This document shows, in pieces, positions 37,713-46,227 of a stretch of DNA of 64,000 bases (positions within the stretch are counted from its first letter, which is position 1; each line of letters starts with the position of its first letter). Source of the DNA: Sneathiella sp040880045 (GTDB taxonomy: Bacteria > Pseudomonadota > Alphaproteobacteria > Sneathiellales > Sneathiellaceae); contig JBBDJF010000089.1 in assembly GCA_040880045.1 (NCBI GenBank), positions 22,742-86,741 of the forward strand, given 5' to 3'. Under the pieces are notes generated by a model. That model saw only the letters and a program-made list of their open reading frames with translations, ran no database searches and was not told the origin of the DNA. The position numbers and the translations under genes were made by a program.

Positions 37713-38771
37713 CTATGTCGGCCGGGTCGTCAGCCACGGCCAGAGATCATCGGCCTCCCGCTCCAGTATATTGCCGCCGATCCAGTCCGCCCAATAGCTG
37801 TCGGAGCCGAACTCGTCGCGCCACGACCATAGCCGCCGGGTGCGAAAATGCAGGTCATGCTCATAGGTGAAGCCGATGGCACCGTGTATCTGGTGGGAAA
37901 TCGAGGCAACAATGCCTGCTGCCTCGCTGATCCGGGTCTTGGCGGCTGCAATCTCGAAGGTGCTGTCATGTCCCGACTGTACCGCGAGATCAGCGGCCTG
38001 AAAGGCGCCGGTAGCCGCCGCGCCGGAGGCCGCCGCGTGCCCGGCGAGCTCCGCCATGCTCTGCTGGATGGCCTGGAATTTGCCGATGGCGCGGCCAAAC
38101 TGGACCCGGTCATTGGCATATTGCACACTCGCTTCCAGTATCCATTCCATCGCCCCGGCCATCTGCGCCGAACGCATCATCGCGCCGAGGGCATGGATGG
38201 ATTGCACTGTGAAACCGGTTGGCAGGATGCCGGTAGCCGCGGGTGCCGCCTTGTCAAAGACCAGCGTATCGCGCGGTTCCCCTGCGATATTCTGGTTCTC
38301 GCTCACCTCATAGGATCCGGCCGCGATCAGGGCGACCCCGCCTTCCGCCGTCACGACGACGACCTGCGCCGCCGTCCGGCCCCAGGGGACGCGCGTTGCC
38401 GTTCCGCTCACCGTTTCATCCATGAGGGACAAGGACTCATCCGCGCGGACCGGGGCGAGGACGGTCATGCCGGTCGGGATATCAAGCCCGGCACCGGCCA
38501 GTATCCAGTTGGCGAGGATGCTTTCCACCACCGGCATCGGAACCGCATGGCGGCCCATGCCGCGCGCGATCACCTCGGCGTCCGCGAATTCCGCGCCGAC
38601 ACCGCCAAGATTTTCCGGCACGAGAATATGCAGAAGCCCGTTTTCCTCAACCGCATTCCACAGATTTTCAGGAAAATCAGTAGCTTCCGCCGTTTCCTTC
38701 AGGTTTCGTGTCACATGCTCTGTGAACAGCTTTTCAGCCGTATCGGCCATAATCTGACGCATTTCATTCAT
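37713..38771 (-). CDS. Acyl-CoA dehydrogenase, small subunit-like partner
   Basis: This 352-residue acyl-CoA dehydrogenase-fold protein is shorter and more divergent than its neighbour. It has VQFGRAIGKFQAIQQSMAEL and QIHGAIGFTYEHDLHFRTRR but no recognisable MTEP flavin segment. Its ATG overlaps the stop of the upstream acyl-CoA dehydrogenase gene by four bases. Such pairs form alpha2-beta2 heterotetramers in steroid and alicyclic side-chain degradation (FadE28/FadE29 or IpdE1/IpdE2 style), where one subunit contributes FAD binding and the other the base. That quaternary structure is inferred here. Confidence 0.82.
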   Translation of the reverse strand: MNEMRQIMADTAEKLFTEHVTRNLKETAEATDFPENLWNAVEENGLLHILVPENLGGVGAEFADAEVIARGMGRHAVPMPVVESILANWILAGAGLDIPTGMTVLAPVRADESLSLMDETVSGTATRVPWGRTAAQVVVVTAEGGVALIAAGSYEVSENQNIAGEPRDTLVFDKAAPAATGILPTGFTVQSIHALGAMMRSAQMAGAMEWILEASVQYANDRVQFGRAIGKFQAIQQSMAELAGHAAASGAAATGAFQAADLAVQSGHDSTFEIAAAKTRISEAAGIVASISHQIHGAIGFTYEHDLHFRTRRLWSWRDEFGSDSYWADWIGGNILEREADDLWPWLTTRPT

Positions 38772-39919
38772 CGCAGGCCGAGCCCCCTTGCAATAATACC
38801 CCGAAGGATTTCCCGTGTGCCGCCGCGCAAGGAGAAGGACACCACCGCCTGCGTGAGATAGGCGCGGACCTGCTCGAAATCGGAGAGGGCGGTCATGCTC
38901 GCCTCGCCGCGGCCGATGCGATGGGCGATTTCCGGTATTCCCTGTTCATAGATGGCGCCAAGGTCCTTCACGACCGAAGCTTCAAGCGCCGGGTTCGAGT
39001 CTGTTTCCAGCTTCCCCGCGACGGAAATCGACATCCGCCGCATGGTCGCGAGATGCGCCACGAGACGGCCGATCTGTTCTTGCGACCGGGTGTCCGGCTG
39101 AAGCCTTGCCTCGCGGATAATCTCGATCAGCAACTGGATGGAGGACATGTAGCGCTCCGGTCCTGACCGCTCGAACGCAAGCTCCGCCGTCACCTGTTTC
39201 CAGCCGTCGCCTTCCGCGCCGATACGGTTTTCGTCGGGTACGAAGACATCCTCGAACACCACCATGTTGAAATGCTCTTCCCCGGCCATGTTCTTGATCG
39301 GGCTGATGGTCAGGCCTTTGGAATCTTTCAGATCGATCAGGAACTGGCTCATGCCCTGATGCCGGTTTTCCGGGTTGCTGCCGGTGCGGACCAGCGCGAT
39401 CATCCATTTGCAGCTCTCGGCCCCGGTCGTCCAGATCTTCGCGCCGTTGATCACATAGCCGCCGTCGGTTTTCACCGCCTTGGTGCGGATCGAGGCGAGA
39501 TCGGAGCCACTGTCGGGCTCACTCATGCCGATGCAGAAGAAGGATTCGCCCTTGATGATGCCGGGCAGGATACGCTGGCATTGTTCCTCTGTTCCGAAGC
39601 GGAGCAATGTCGGGCCGCTCTGGCGGTCCGCGATCCAGTGGCCACCGACCGGAGCGCCATAGGCCAGCACTTCCTCAAGATAGGCGTAGCGCTCAAAGAA
39701 GGAGCGTTCCGCGCCGCCGTATTTTTTCGGCCAGGTCATGCCGATCCAGCCGCGCTTACCCACTTTCCGGGAGAATTCCTCGCTCTTGCCGGACCAGGAG
39801 CGGGACCGGAGCACCGCCGGATAGTCGGCAAGTTCTTCCGCCAGGAATTCGCGAACCTCTTTGCGAAGTTCCTCGGCCTCCGGCGGCAGGCTGTAGGGAT
39901 CAAAGTTAAAATACTGCAT
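38768..39919 (-). CDS. Acyl-CoA dehydrogenase, large subunit-like partner
   Basis: This 383-residue acyl-CoA dehydrogenase has FCIGMSEPDSGSDLASIRTK, the FAD and substrate segment, and KIWTTGAESCKWMIALVRT. At the C-terminus, where single-chain enzymes have YEGT with the catalytic Glu, it reads SLRGGTREILRGI, so that Glu is missing. This is typical of heteromeric members whose base lies elsewhere or in the partner. Four-base overlap with the gene at 37713-38771 supports a complex. It is encoded downstream of the FadB-like and thiolase genes, 153 bases apart. Confidence 0.86.
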   Translation of the reverse strand: MQYFNFDPYSLPPEAEELRKEVREFLAEELADYPAVLRSRSWSGKSEEFSRKVGKRGWIGMTWPKKYGGAERSFFERYAYLEEVLAYGAPVGGHWIADRQSGPTLLRFGTEEQCQRILPGIIKGESFFCIGMSEPDSGSDLASIRTKAVKTDGGYVINGAKIWTTGAESCKWMIALVRTGSNPENRHQGMSQFLIDLKDSKGLTISPIKNMAGEEHFNMVVFEDVFVPDENRIGAEGDGWKQVTAELAFERSGPERYMSSIQLLIEIIREARLQPDTRSQEQIGRLVAHLATMRRMSISVAGKLETDSNPALEASVVKDLGAIYEQGIPEIAHRIGRGEASMTALSDFEQVRAYLTQAVVSFSLRGGTREILRGIIARGLGLR

Positions 39920-40072
39920 GTGAACCAGTTTCTCTTTCGGGTGGCCGGTTTTCCGGTCACGTTCTTCTTGTTGTTATATCCCTATTTTGAATAGGAAGTG
40001 CCCATATGGCAACCGCTATTCCGGGATGGTGAGTTCACGGAGCCCGATTTGCTGCAGTGATTTTCGCCGGCT

Positions 40073-42220
40073 TTATGCGGCCTTCCGCTTGTTGCTCCTC
40101 AGTTTATCCAGTGCGGCGGGGGCAATCGCGAAGCGATCTCCATAGGCGTCAGCGAGTTCCTTCGCCCGCTTGGCAAAGGTATCGATCCCCACGCCATGGA
40201 CGAACTGGAGGGCGCCGCCGGTATAGGCAGGGAAACCGATCCCGAAGATCGAGCCGACATTGGCTTCCACCTCGTTGCGCAGCACCCCTTCATCATAGCA
40301 GCGCAAGGTCTCGATCACCTGGCGATAGAGGATGCGGTCCTCGATATCACGCATGGGAACCTCGCTGTTGCCCTTCATGAACTGCTCGACCCCGCGCCAG
40401 AGCGTCTTGCTGCCGTCCGCTGCATAGTCGTAAAAGCCGCCGCCATATTGCCGTCCGCCGCGCTCCATCTCCACCATCTTGTGGTTGACGGCGACGGTCG
40501 CATCGTTGTTGCTGGGGAAGCCATCCTTGATGCCCAGCCGTTCGTCGAGGACCTTGTGCGTGTCATGGACCTTCTTCTGCAGCACGAGGCTGACTTCGTC
40601 GGCAACCGCGAGCGGTCCGACCGGCATCCCGACTTTCCATGCGGCGCGCTCGATCAGGACGGGATCGGCGCCATCGACGATCAGGCTCGCGCCTTCATCA
40701 GTGAAGGTGCCGAAAACGCGGGAGGTAAAGAAGCCCCGGCTGTCATTGACGATAATCGGGATCTTGCCGATCTGCGTCACATAGTCATAGGCCTTGCGCA
40801 GTGTATCCGCGCTGGTTTTCTCCCCCCTGATCAGCTCGACCAGCTGCATCTTGTCAACGGGGGAGAAGAAATGGATGCCGACAAAGCGGGTCGGGTCCGG
40901 GCAGGCCGCCGCCAGCATCGAGATCGGCAGGGTCGAGGTGTTGGAACCGTAGATCCCGTCCTTCCCCAACTGCTTGAAGGTTTCGGGAATGACGACTTCC
41001 TTCAGGGCAATATCCTCGAACACTGCCTCGATGATGATATCGGACCCGGCAAAGGCGTCATCCTTGTCCGTCGGCATGATGTGATCGAGCAGTTCCTTTC
41101 CCGCTTCCTCCTCCATCTGGCCGCGTTTGATCCGTTTCGCGACAAGCCCTTCGGAATAGGCCTTGCCTTTTTCCGTCTTCTCGACATCGGTATCCTTCAG
41201 GTAAACCGGGAGGCCGCGGGCGGCATGGGCCCAGGCGATCCCGGCGCCCATCATTCCGGCGCCGAGCACAGCCGAGCTTTTCGCTTTCCAGCGGTCGCCT
41301 TCCGGCCGGTGCTTGCCGTTCTTGATGCCGTTGAGGCCGAAGAAGGTGGTTGCAATCGCGGCCTTCGCCTCGGGCGTCTGGACCAGCGAGCAAAGCCCCC
41401 GGCTCTCGGCGCGCAGCGCGCTTTCAAATCCCATCCGCATGGAGTTGACGGCGATATCGAGAATCCGCTCCGGCGCGGGCATCAGGCCGCGTGTTTTTTT
41501 GTACAGCATGGTCGGGGCGACGGTCGCCGTCATGCGGACATTGGGCGCGTCCGCATTGCCGCCGGGATATTTGAATCCCTTGCGGTCCCACGGCTGCGTC
41601 GCCGCGTCCGGGTTGTCCTTGATCCAGGCTTTCGCCGCCGGGACAAGCTGTTCCTCGGAACCGACAATCGCATCGACCATCCCCTCCGCTTTCGCGATGC
41701 CGGGTTTGGCGGGCTTGCCTTCCAGCAGGCGGGGCAGGGCCTTCTCCAGCCCGAGCAGGGCGGTCAGGCGAACAACGCCGCCCGCGCCCGGCAACAGGCC
41801 CAGCGTCACCTCGGGCAGGCCGACGATGGCCTTGGGGTCATCGACGACAACGCGGTAATTGCAGGCAAGACACAGCTCATATCCGCCGCCGAGGGCCGCG
41901 CCATTGATCGCGGCGACAACGGGAACGGGCAGTTTCTCTATCCGCCGGAAATAACCCTTGGAATTCTCGATGTAATTAAAGAAGTCCTCCACCGATTCAC
42001 CGGTCGTCAGGATGGAATTGAGGTCGGCCCCGGCAAAAAAGGTATTCTTGGCGGAGGCGAAGACAACGCCCGCGAGATCGCTATCCGCTTCAAGCGCGTC
42101 GATCGCCTTGCTCATGAACCCGTCATAGGCGTCGCTCATGGTGTTGGCCGACTGCCCCGGCATGTCCATGGTGATGGTGACGATGTTGTCGGCGTCTTTT
42201 TCGTATCTGAATCCGGTCAT
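40073..42220 (-). CDS. Enoyl-CoA hydratase / 3-hydroxyacyl-CoA dehydrogenase (FadB/FadJ type)
   Basis: This 715-residue bifunctional enzyme carries out two beta-oxidation steps. The N-terminal hydratase domain shows FFAGADLNSIL and the oxyanion segment INGAALGGGYELCLACNYR with ITLGLLPGAGG-like VTLGLLPGAGGVVRL. The dehydrogenase domain has SSAVLGAGMMGAGIAWAHA around residue 315 and GIHFFSPVDKMQLVE with the catalytic His. Size and order match FadJ/FadB. The thiolase gene lies 11 bases upstream on the same strand, completing the beta-oxidation pair. Confidence 0.93.
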   Translation of the reverse strand: MTGFRYEKDADNIVTITMDMPGQSANTMSDAYDGFMSKAIDALEADSDLAGVVFASAKNTFFAGADLNSILTTGESVEDFFNYIENSKGYFRRIEKLPVPVVAAINGAALGGGYELCLACNYRVVVDDPKAIVGLPEVTLGLLPGAGGVVRLTALLGLEKALPRLLEGKPAKPGIAKAEGMVDAIVGSEEQLVPAAKAWIKDNPDAATQPWDRKGFKYPGGNADAPNVRMTATVAPTMLYKKTRGLMPAPERILDIAVNSMRMGFESALRAESRGLCSLVQTPEAKAAIATTFFGLNGIKNGKHRPEGDRWKAKSSAVLGAGMMGAGIAWAHAARGLPVYLKDTDVEKTEKGKAYSEGLVAKRIKRGQMEEEAGKELLDHIMPTDKDDAFAGSDIIIEAVFEDIALKEVVIPETFKQLGKDGIYGSNTSTLPISMLAAACPDPTRFVGIHFFSPVDKMQLVELIRGEKTSADTLRKAYDYVTQIGKIPIIVNDSRGFFTSRVFGTFTDEGASLIVDGADPVLIERAAWKVGMPVGPLAVADEVSLVLQKKVHDTHKVLDERLGIKDGFPSNNDATVAVNHKMVEMERGGRQYGGGFYDYAADGSKTLWRGVEQFMKGNSEVPMRDIEDRILYRQVIETLRCYDEGVLRNEVEANVGSIFGIGFPAYTGGALQFVHGVGIDTFAKRAKELADAYGDRFAIAPAALDKLRSNKRKAA

Positions 42221-42231
42221 GAAATTGCCCC

Positions 42232-43452
42232 TTACACGCGTTCAATGATGGAGGCGATCCCCATGCCGCCACCGACGCACATGCACAGCAGCGCCCGTTT
42301 CAGCTTGCGCCGTTCCAGCTCGTCCAGCATGATCGAGACGAGACAGCCGCCGGTCGCGCCGAGGGGGTGGCCCATGGCAATGGCGCCGCCCACGACATTG
42401 AGTTTCTCGTCCGGGACATCGAGGTCGCGCTGGAGCCGGAGGGCGACGGAGGCAAAGGCCTCGTTAATCTCCACCAGGTCGATATCATCGATGGTCAGTC
42501 CCGCTTTTTCGAGCGCCTTTCGGGAGGCCGGGCCGGGTCCGGTCAGCATGATTGTCGGGTCGGTGCCCGTCAGCGCAATCGAGATCACGCGCCCGCGCGG
42601 CGTCAGCCCCAGTTCCCTGCCGACTTTCTCGTTGCCGACCATCACCAGCGAGGCGCCATCGACGATACCGGAGGAATTGCCGGGCGTATGCACATGATTG
42701 ATCCGCTCGACATGCGGATAGCGGGCGAGGGCCACTTCGTCATAACCCATCGCGCCGGGACCGGCAAAGCTCGCTTTCAGGCTGCCCAGCGTCTGCATGT
42801 CGGTGTCAGGCTTGATGAAGTCGTCCCTTTCCAGAATGATCAGGCCATTTTCATCGCGGACGGGAATGACGGATTTATCGAACCAGCCGCTGTCGCGGGC
42901 CTTGGCGGCGAGTTTCTGGCTGCGGACGGCAAATTCATCGACATCATCGCGGGACCAGCCCTCGATCGTGGCAATCAGGTCCGCCCCGATGCCCTGCGGC
43001 ACGAAACCCGTCGCGAGAACCGTTTCGGGGTCTTCGGCGAAGGGGCCGCCGTCGCTGCCCATGGGGACGCGGCTCATGCTTTCATAGCCGCCCGCGCAGA
43101 CCAGGTCTTCCCAGCCGCTGGCGACCTTTGCCGCGGCGGTGTTGAAGNNNNNNNNNNAGGTATCGAGGCCGGAGGCGCAGAAACGGTTGACCTGCGCGCC
43201 GGGAACACTCTCGTCCCAGCCTGCGACCTGCAGCGCGACTTTCGGCAGGACGGAGCCCTGCTCCTTGACCGGGGCAACGCAGCCGAGCATCACATCATCG
43301 ACGCGGGAGGTATCGAGATCATGCCGCTGCTGCATTTCATTGAGCAGCGTCGTCACGAGGGTGATGGGCTTGACCTCGTTCAGCGAGCCATCCGCCTTCC
43401 CCCTGGATCGGGGCGTCCGGATGGCGTCATAGATGAAGGCTGCTTCTGTCAT
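42232..43452 (-). CDS. Acetyl-CoA acetyltransferase (thiolase), interrupted by a 10-N gap
   Basis: This thiolase of about 400 residues has nucleophile Cys92 in NRFCASGLD, the His of GHPLGATGG and the second Cys of LCMCVGGGMG. It cleaves 3-ketoacyl-CoA to acetyl-CoA and a shortened acyl-CoA. Ten Ns at 43148-43157 fall just after the nucleophile helix. The frame runs through, and comparison with usual thiolases (GLxAVNxAAAKV) suggests almost nothing is missing, so the Ns look like scaffold padding. It is the first gene of the fadB-like operon. Confidence 0.9.
   Translation of the reverse strand: MTEAAFIYDAIRTPRSRGKADGSLNEVKPITLVTTLLNEMQQRHDLDTSRVDDVMLGCVAPVKEQGSVLPKVALQVAGWDESVPGAQVNRFCASGLDTXXXXFNTAAAKVASGWEDLVCAGGYESMSRVPMGSDGGPFAEDPETVLATGFVPQGIGADLIATIEGWSRDDVDEFAVRSQKLAAKARDSGWFDKSVIPVRDENGLIILERDDFIKPDTDMQTLGSLKASFAGPGAMGYDEVALARYPHVERINHVHTPGNSSGIVDGASLVMVGNEKVGRELGLTPRGRVISIALTGTDPTIMLTGPGPASRKALEKAGLTIDDIDLVEINEAFASVALRLQRDLDVPDEKLNVVGGAIAMGHPLGATGGCLVSIMLDELERRKLKRALLCMCVGGGMGIASIIERV
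43148..43157. other. Assembly gap (10 N) in the thiolase gene
   Basis: Ten undetermined bases of fixed length. The protein on both sides is in one frame, and the flanking thiolase motifs (GLDT before, FNTAAAKV after) are nearly contiguous in relatives, so the true gap is likely one to a few bases. Confidence 0.95.
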
Positions 43453-43495
43453 TGCGGGTCTCTCCTGGTCGGGAACTCTTATGGGTTCGGTTTAT

Positions 43496-43529
43496 CTGCG
43501 CGACATATTTTGAGGTAGTCTACGCGCAG
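43496..43529. promoter_or_regulatory. Spaced 7-bp inverted repeat upstream of the thiolase gene
   Basis: CTGCGCG (43496-43502) and CGCGCAG (43523-43529) are perfect inverted halves around a 20-base AT-richer spacer, 44 bases upstream of the thiolase start in the intergenic space. It could be a regulator site or an RNA hairpin; no matching regulator is known. Confidence 0.3.
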
Positions 43530-43589
43530 GCGAAAGCAACCGTCAATGCCGATACAGGAGCGGGGCGGAAATACGGAAGGCGGGCAGCC

Positions 43590-45410
43590 TCAGGCGTTGG
43601 CGTCGAGCGCCCCTTCGATAAATTCGATGGCGTCGCCGAGGGACGCGATCGAGGCAATCTCGGCGGCGGAGAACTGCATGTCGAAGGTCAGCTCCAACTC
43701 CTCGATCAGGGTCATATGCGCAAGCGAATCCCAGCCGTCGGTATTGAACGGCGTTGACTCCGCCGAGAGGCCTGCCGCATCGACATTGAAGCATCTGGCC
43801 GCGACCGCGCAGACTTTCTCCTCAAGGTCGGCGGTGTCATCTGCATCGGGAGCCGGTTCGCTCGGCGGTTTCTGAGTCTCTGCGGCTGTCAGTTCCGCTA
43901 TCAGGACTTTCCCCGATGCCCCGCGCGGCAGCGAGGCCATGATCCGGAATTCAGCCGGGGTCCGCTCCGCCGAGAGATGCTTGCGGCAAAAGGCGGAGGC
44001 ATCGGCGGCGGTGATCTCATGGCCGGGTTGCGGCGCGATGGCCGCGACCAGTTTCTCGCCGCGGGTCGCATCGGGCACGCCAAAGGCGACCGCCTCCGCC
44101 ACACCGGGCATGGTCGAGAGAATGATGGTCACGGTTTCCGGGTGGATCGTCGCCCCGGCGGAGACAATCGCCGTTTTCTTGCGTCCGACAAAGTCAAACA
44201 GCCCGTCCGGTCCGACCCGGACATAATCTCCGGTATGAAAGGCACCGTCACGCAGCACATTTGCGGTGATGTCCGGCGCGTTGAAATAGCCGCGCATCAC
44301 GGTTGGCCCGGAAAGCACCAGCTCCCCGGTTTCCCCTTCTGCAACGGGGCGCAAATCATTATCCAGAACTTCGGCGGTGCAGCCATGCGGTCGCCCGAGC
44401 GAGCCAATCCGCCGGGTGGCCTCATCCGGTCCGGCAAAAAGGGCATCGCAGACCACCTCGCTCAGCCCGTAGGCATTAACCACTGGTGTCTTGAAGGTCT
44501 CCTCCACATGGCGCCAGAGCTGGGCATCGAGAAGATCGGCGCTGCACAGGATAAAGCGGAAATCCGGCCCGGTGAATGTCTCGCGCGTGTCGCAGCCGAT
44601 GCGGGCAACGATCCGCAGCATGGCGGGTACCGTAATGAAATGGGTGATGTTCTTTTCGCGGAATTTTTCCAGTATCGCGGGCACGTTCTGCACCGAAAAC
44701 GGCGTCTTCCGATAGAGATAACCGCCGAACCACAAGGCGACAAGCGGCCCGCGGATCAAACCGTCCACATGATGCAGCGGCAGCAGGTTGAGAAGCCGCG
44801 TGGCGCTGTCAAAACCGTAGATATCCTTGAAAATCGCGAGCTGTGCGATCAGGTTTTCATGGGTCAGCTCAACTGCCTTGGGCGTTGATGTCGTCCCCGA
44901 TGTCAGCACCAGAAGTGCGACTTCAGGCCGGGTCTCCACGGTTGGCCAACTGCCCGGATCGGGAGTTTTCGACAAGGTCTCACGAACGTCACTGATCGGG
45001 ATGATCCGTGAGGGGGAAAGTTTTCCGCCGGTATCGGCGTTCGCCAGCATCGCCTCATCCGCATAGAGGGCGGCGGGATCGCAAACCTCCATCAGTTCGC
45101 CAAGCTCCGGCCCGGTTAGCTCGGCATCGCCGATGACCGGCGTCATTCCGGCACGCAGCAGCGCGAGAAAGAGCTTGACCGTCGCCCCTTCATCTTTTGA
45201 GGCGACAAGAACCCGGTCCCCTGCAACAAGGCCGTTTGCCGCGAAAGCCGCGCCAAGGCAGCGCATATCGCGCGCCAGAGCCTCATAGGAGACAGGGCCG
45301 TTTGCAAGATCGGCGAATTCCTTCGCGGCATTTGCGTCCAGCATCCGGTCAAGATGCGCGCAAAAATGATCGAAAGGATGAATGCCCGGCTTGATCGGCA
45401 TTTCAAACAT
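43590..45410 (-). CDS. Adenylation-carrier didomain protein (acyl-AMP ligase plus phosphopantetheine carrier)
   Basis: This protein of about 606 residues combines an AMP-forming ligase with a C-terminal carrier domain. Ligase motifs are VLTSGTTSTPKAVELTHEN, NAYGLSEVV, the GDYVRVG region, the hinge GRKKTAIVSAGATIHPETV and the lysine of GASGKVLIAEL. The carrier has GWDSLAHM with phosphopantetheine Ser562. There is no condensation domain, so the acid is activated and tethered in cis for another enzyme. The ATG at 45410 overlaps the thioesterase gene's end by eight bases; the open frame beyond it lies inside that gene. The tethered acid is unknown. Confidence 0.85.
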   Translation of the reverse strand: MFEMPIKPGIHPFDHFCAHLDRMLDANAAKEFADLANGPVSYEALARDMRCLGAAFAANGLVAGDRVLVASKDEGATVKLFLALLRAGMTPVIGDAELTGPELGELMEVCDPAALYADEAMLANADTGGKLSPSRIIPISDVRETLSKTPDPGSWPTVETRPEVALLVLTSGTTSTPKAVELTHENLIAQLAIFKDIYGFDSATRLLNLLPLHHVDGLIRGPLVALWFGGYLYRKTPFSVQNVPAILEKFREKNITHFITVPAMLRIVARIGCDTRETFTGPDFRFILCSADLLDAQLWRHVEETFKTPVVNAYGLSEVVCDALFAGPDEATRRIGSLGRPHGCTAEVLDNDLRPVAEGETGELVLSGPTVMRGYFNAPDITANVLRDGAFHTGDYVRVGPDGLFDFVGRKKTAIVSAGATIHPETVTIILSTMPGVAEAVAFGVPDATRGEKLVAAIAPQPGHEITAADASAFCRKHLSAERTPAEFRIMASLPRGASGKVLIAELTAAETQKPPSEPAPDADDTADLEEKVCAVAARCFNVDAAGLSAESTPFNTDGWDSLAHMTLIEELELTFDMQFSAAEIASIASLGDAIEFIEGALDANA

Positions 45411-46227
45411 CACCTGACTCCTTTTGTATCGTCTCCAGTTGAAGACGCATTTTGTCGGCAAGCACCGCGGCATTTTCCGCTGTGCGCAGCATGGAAAGAT
45501 GATCGCCCGGCACATTCACCAGTGTGAGCGGCCCGTCAATCAGGTGACCCCATCCCAGATCGTCAAGACGATTGCCCCACTGGACTTCCTCGGCGCGGAA
45601 TAGGGTGGCCGAGCCGGTCCAGGGTCGCGGATGATATTGCGCCATCTTGGCATACATCTGGCGGATAATTGTCCGGTGGGCCTCCGCATGTTTACCCAGA
45701 TCCATGCGGATCTGTCCATAGCGGTGAAGGATCAGCGGATCGGAACTGCCGGGCAGGAGGCTGCGCCAGTTGCGGAAGGCATAGCGCGCGGCATACAGGA
45801 ACTCCTGTATCGGATTGTGGAGGAAGCGCGTGATTAACCTGCGCGACCGTATCCGCGTATCCAGAATGAAAAGCTCACCCGTTGCCGGCTCCAGTGTTGA
45901 CAGATGCCGCGCCGTCTCGAAGGCCAGCAGACCGGCGAAGGAAAAGCCGCTGATATGAACCGGACGGGGGATATCGGACTGGTGAATGTCGACGGCGAAA
46001 CGCATCGCAATCTCAACCAGGCTGAGGGTATCGAGACTTTCCACCATGTCCGGTGCGAGGCGCGCGCCGAAGCAGGAAAATTCCTTGGAAAGTACTTTCT
46101 GGATCGGCTGAGCATAGATGACATTGCCGCCGAAATCCGGCAGGAAGACAATGCTTCCCCCTGTTTCCAGACCGTTCATCCGAAGCAGGGTGCGGGGCAG
46201 GGTGTTGCGTGATTGTTGCATATTCAT
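45403..46227 (-). CDS. Type I/II thioesterase-like alpha/beta hydrolase
   Basis: This 274-residue protein resembles NRPS/PKS thioesterase domains: FLPDFGGNVIYAQPI near the N-terminus, nucleophile Ser96 in SGFSFAGLLAFE, Asp in FILDTRIRSRR, and the catalytic His in VPGDHLSMLRT. Such enzymes release or edit acyl groups on carrier proteins. It overlaps the FemAB-like gene by four bases and the adenylation-carrier gene by eight, so all three are made together. It probably acts on the carrier domain encoded next. It has no signal peptide. Confidence 0.84.
   Translation of the reverse strand: MNMQQSRNTLPRTLLRMNGLETGGSIVFLPDFGGNVIYAQPIQKVLSKEFSCFGARLAPDMVESLDTLSLVEIAMRFAVDIHQSDIPRPVHISGFSFAGLLAFETARHLSTLEPATGELFILDTRIRSRRLITRFLHNPIQEFLYAARYAFRNWRSLLPGSSDPLILHRYGQIRMDLGKHAEAHRTIIRQMYAKMAQYHPRPWTGSATLFRAEEVQWGNRLDDLGWGHLIDGPLTLVNVPGDHLSMLRTAENAAVLADKMRLQLETIQKESGDV

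Noticed and set aside
39941..39995. Hairpins GTGGCCGG/CCGGTCAC (39941-39960) and CCTATT/AATAGG (39981-39995) as terminators upstream of the acyl-CoA dehydrogenase
   Set aside because: Neither is followed by a U-tract on the transcribed (-) strand, so I do not call a terminator.
40196..42697. Very long open frame (833 codons) on the strand opposite the FadB-like gene
   Set aside because: It mirrors the codon structure of a GC-rich gene whose protein matches a family over its full length. The translation has no recognisable domain and no ribosome site.
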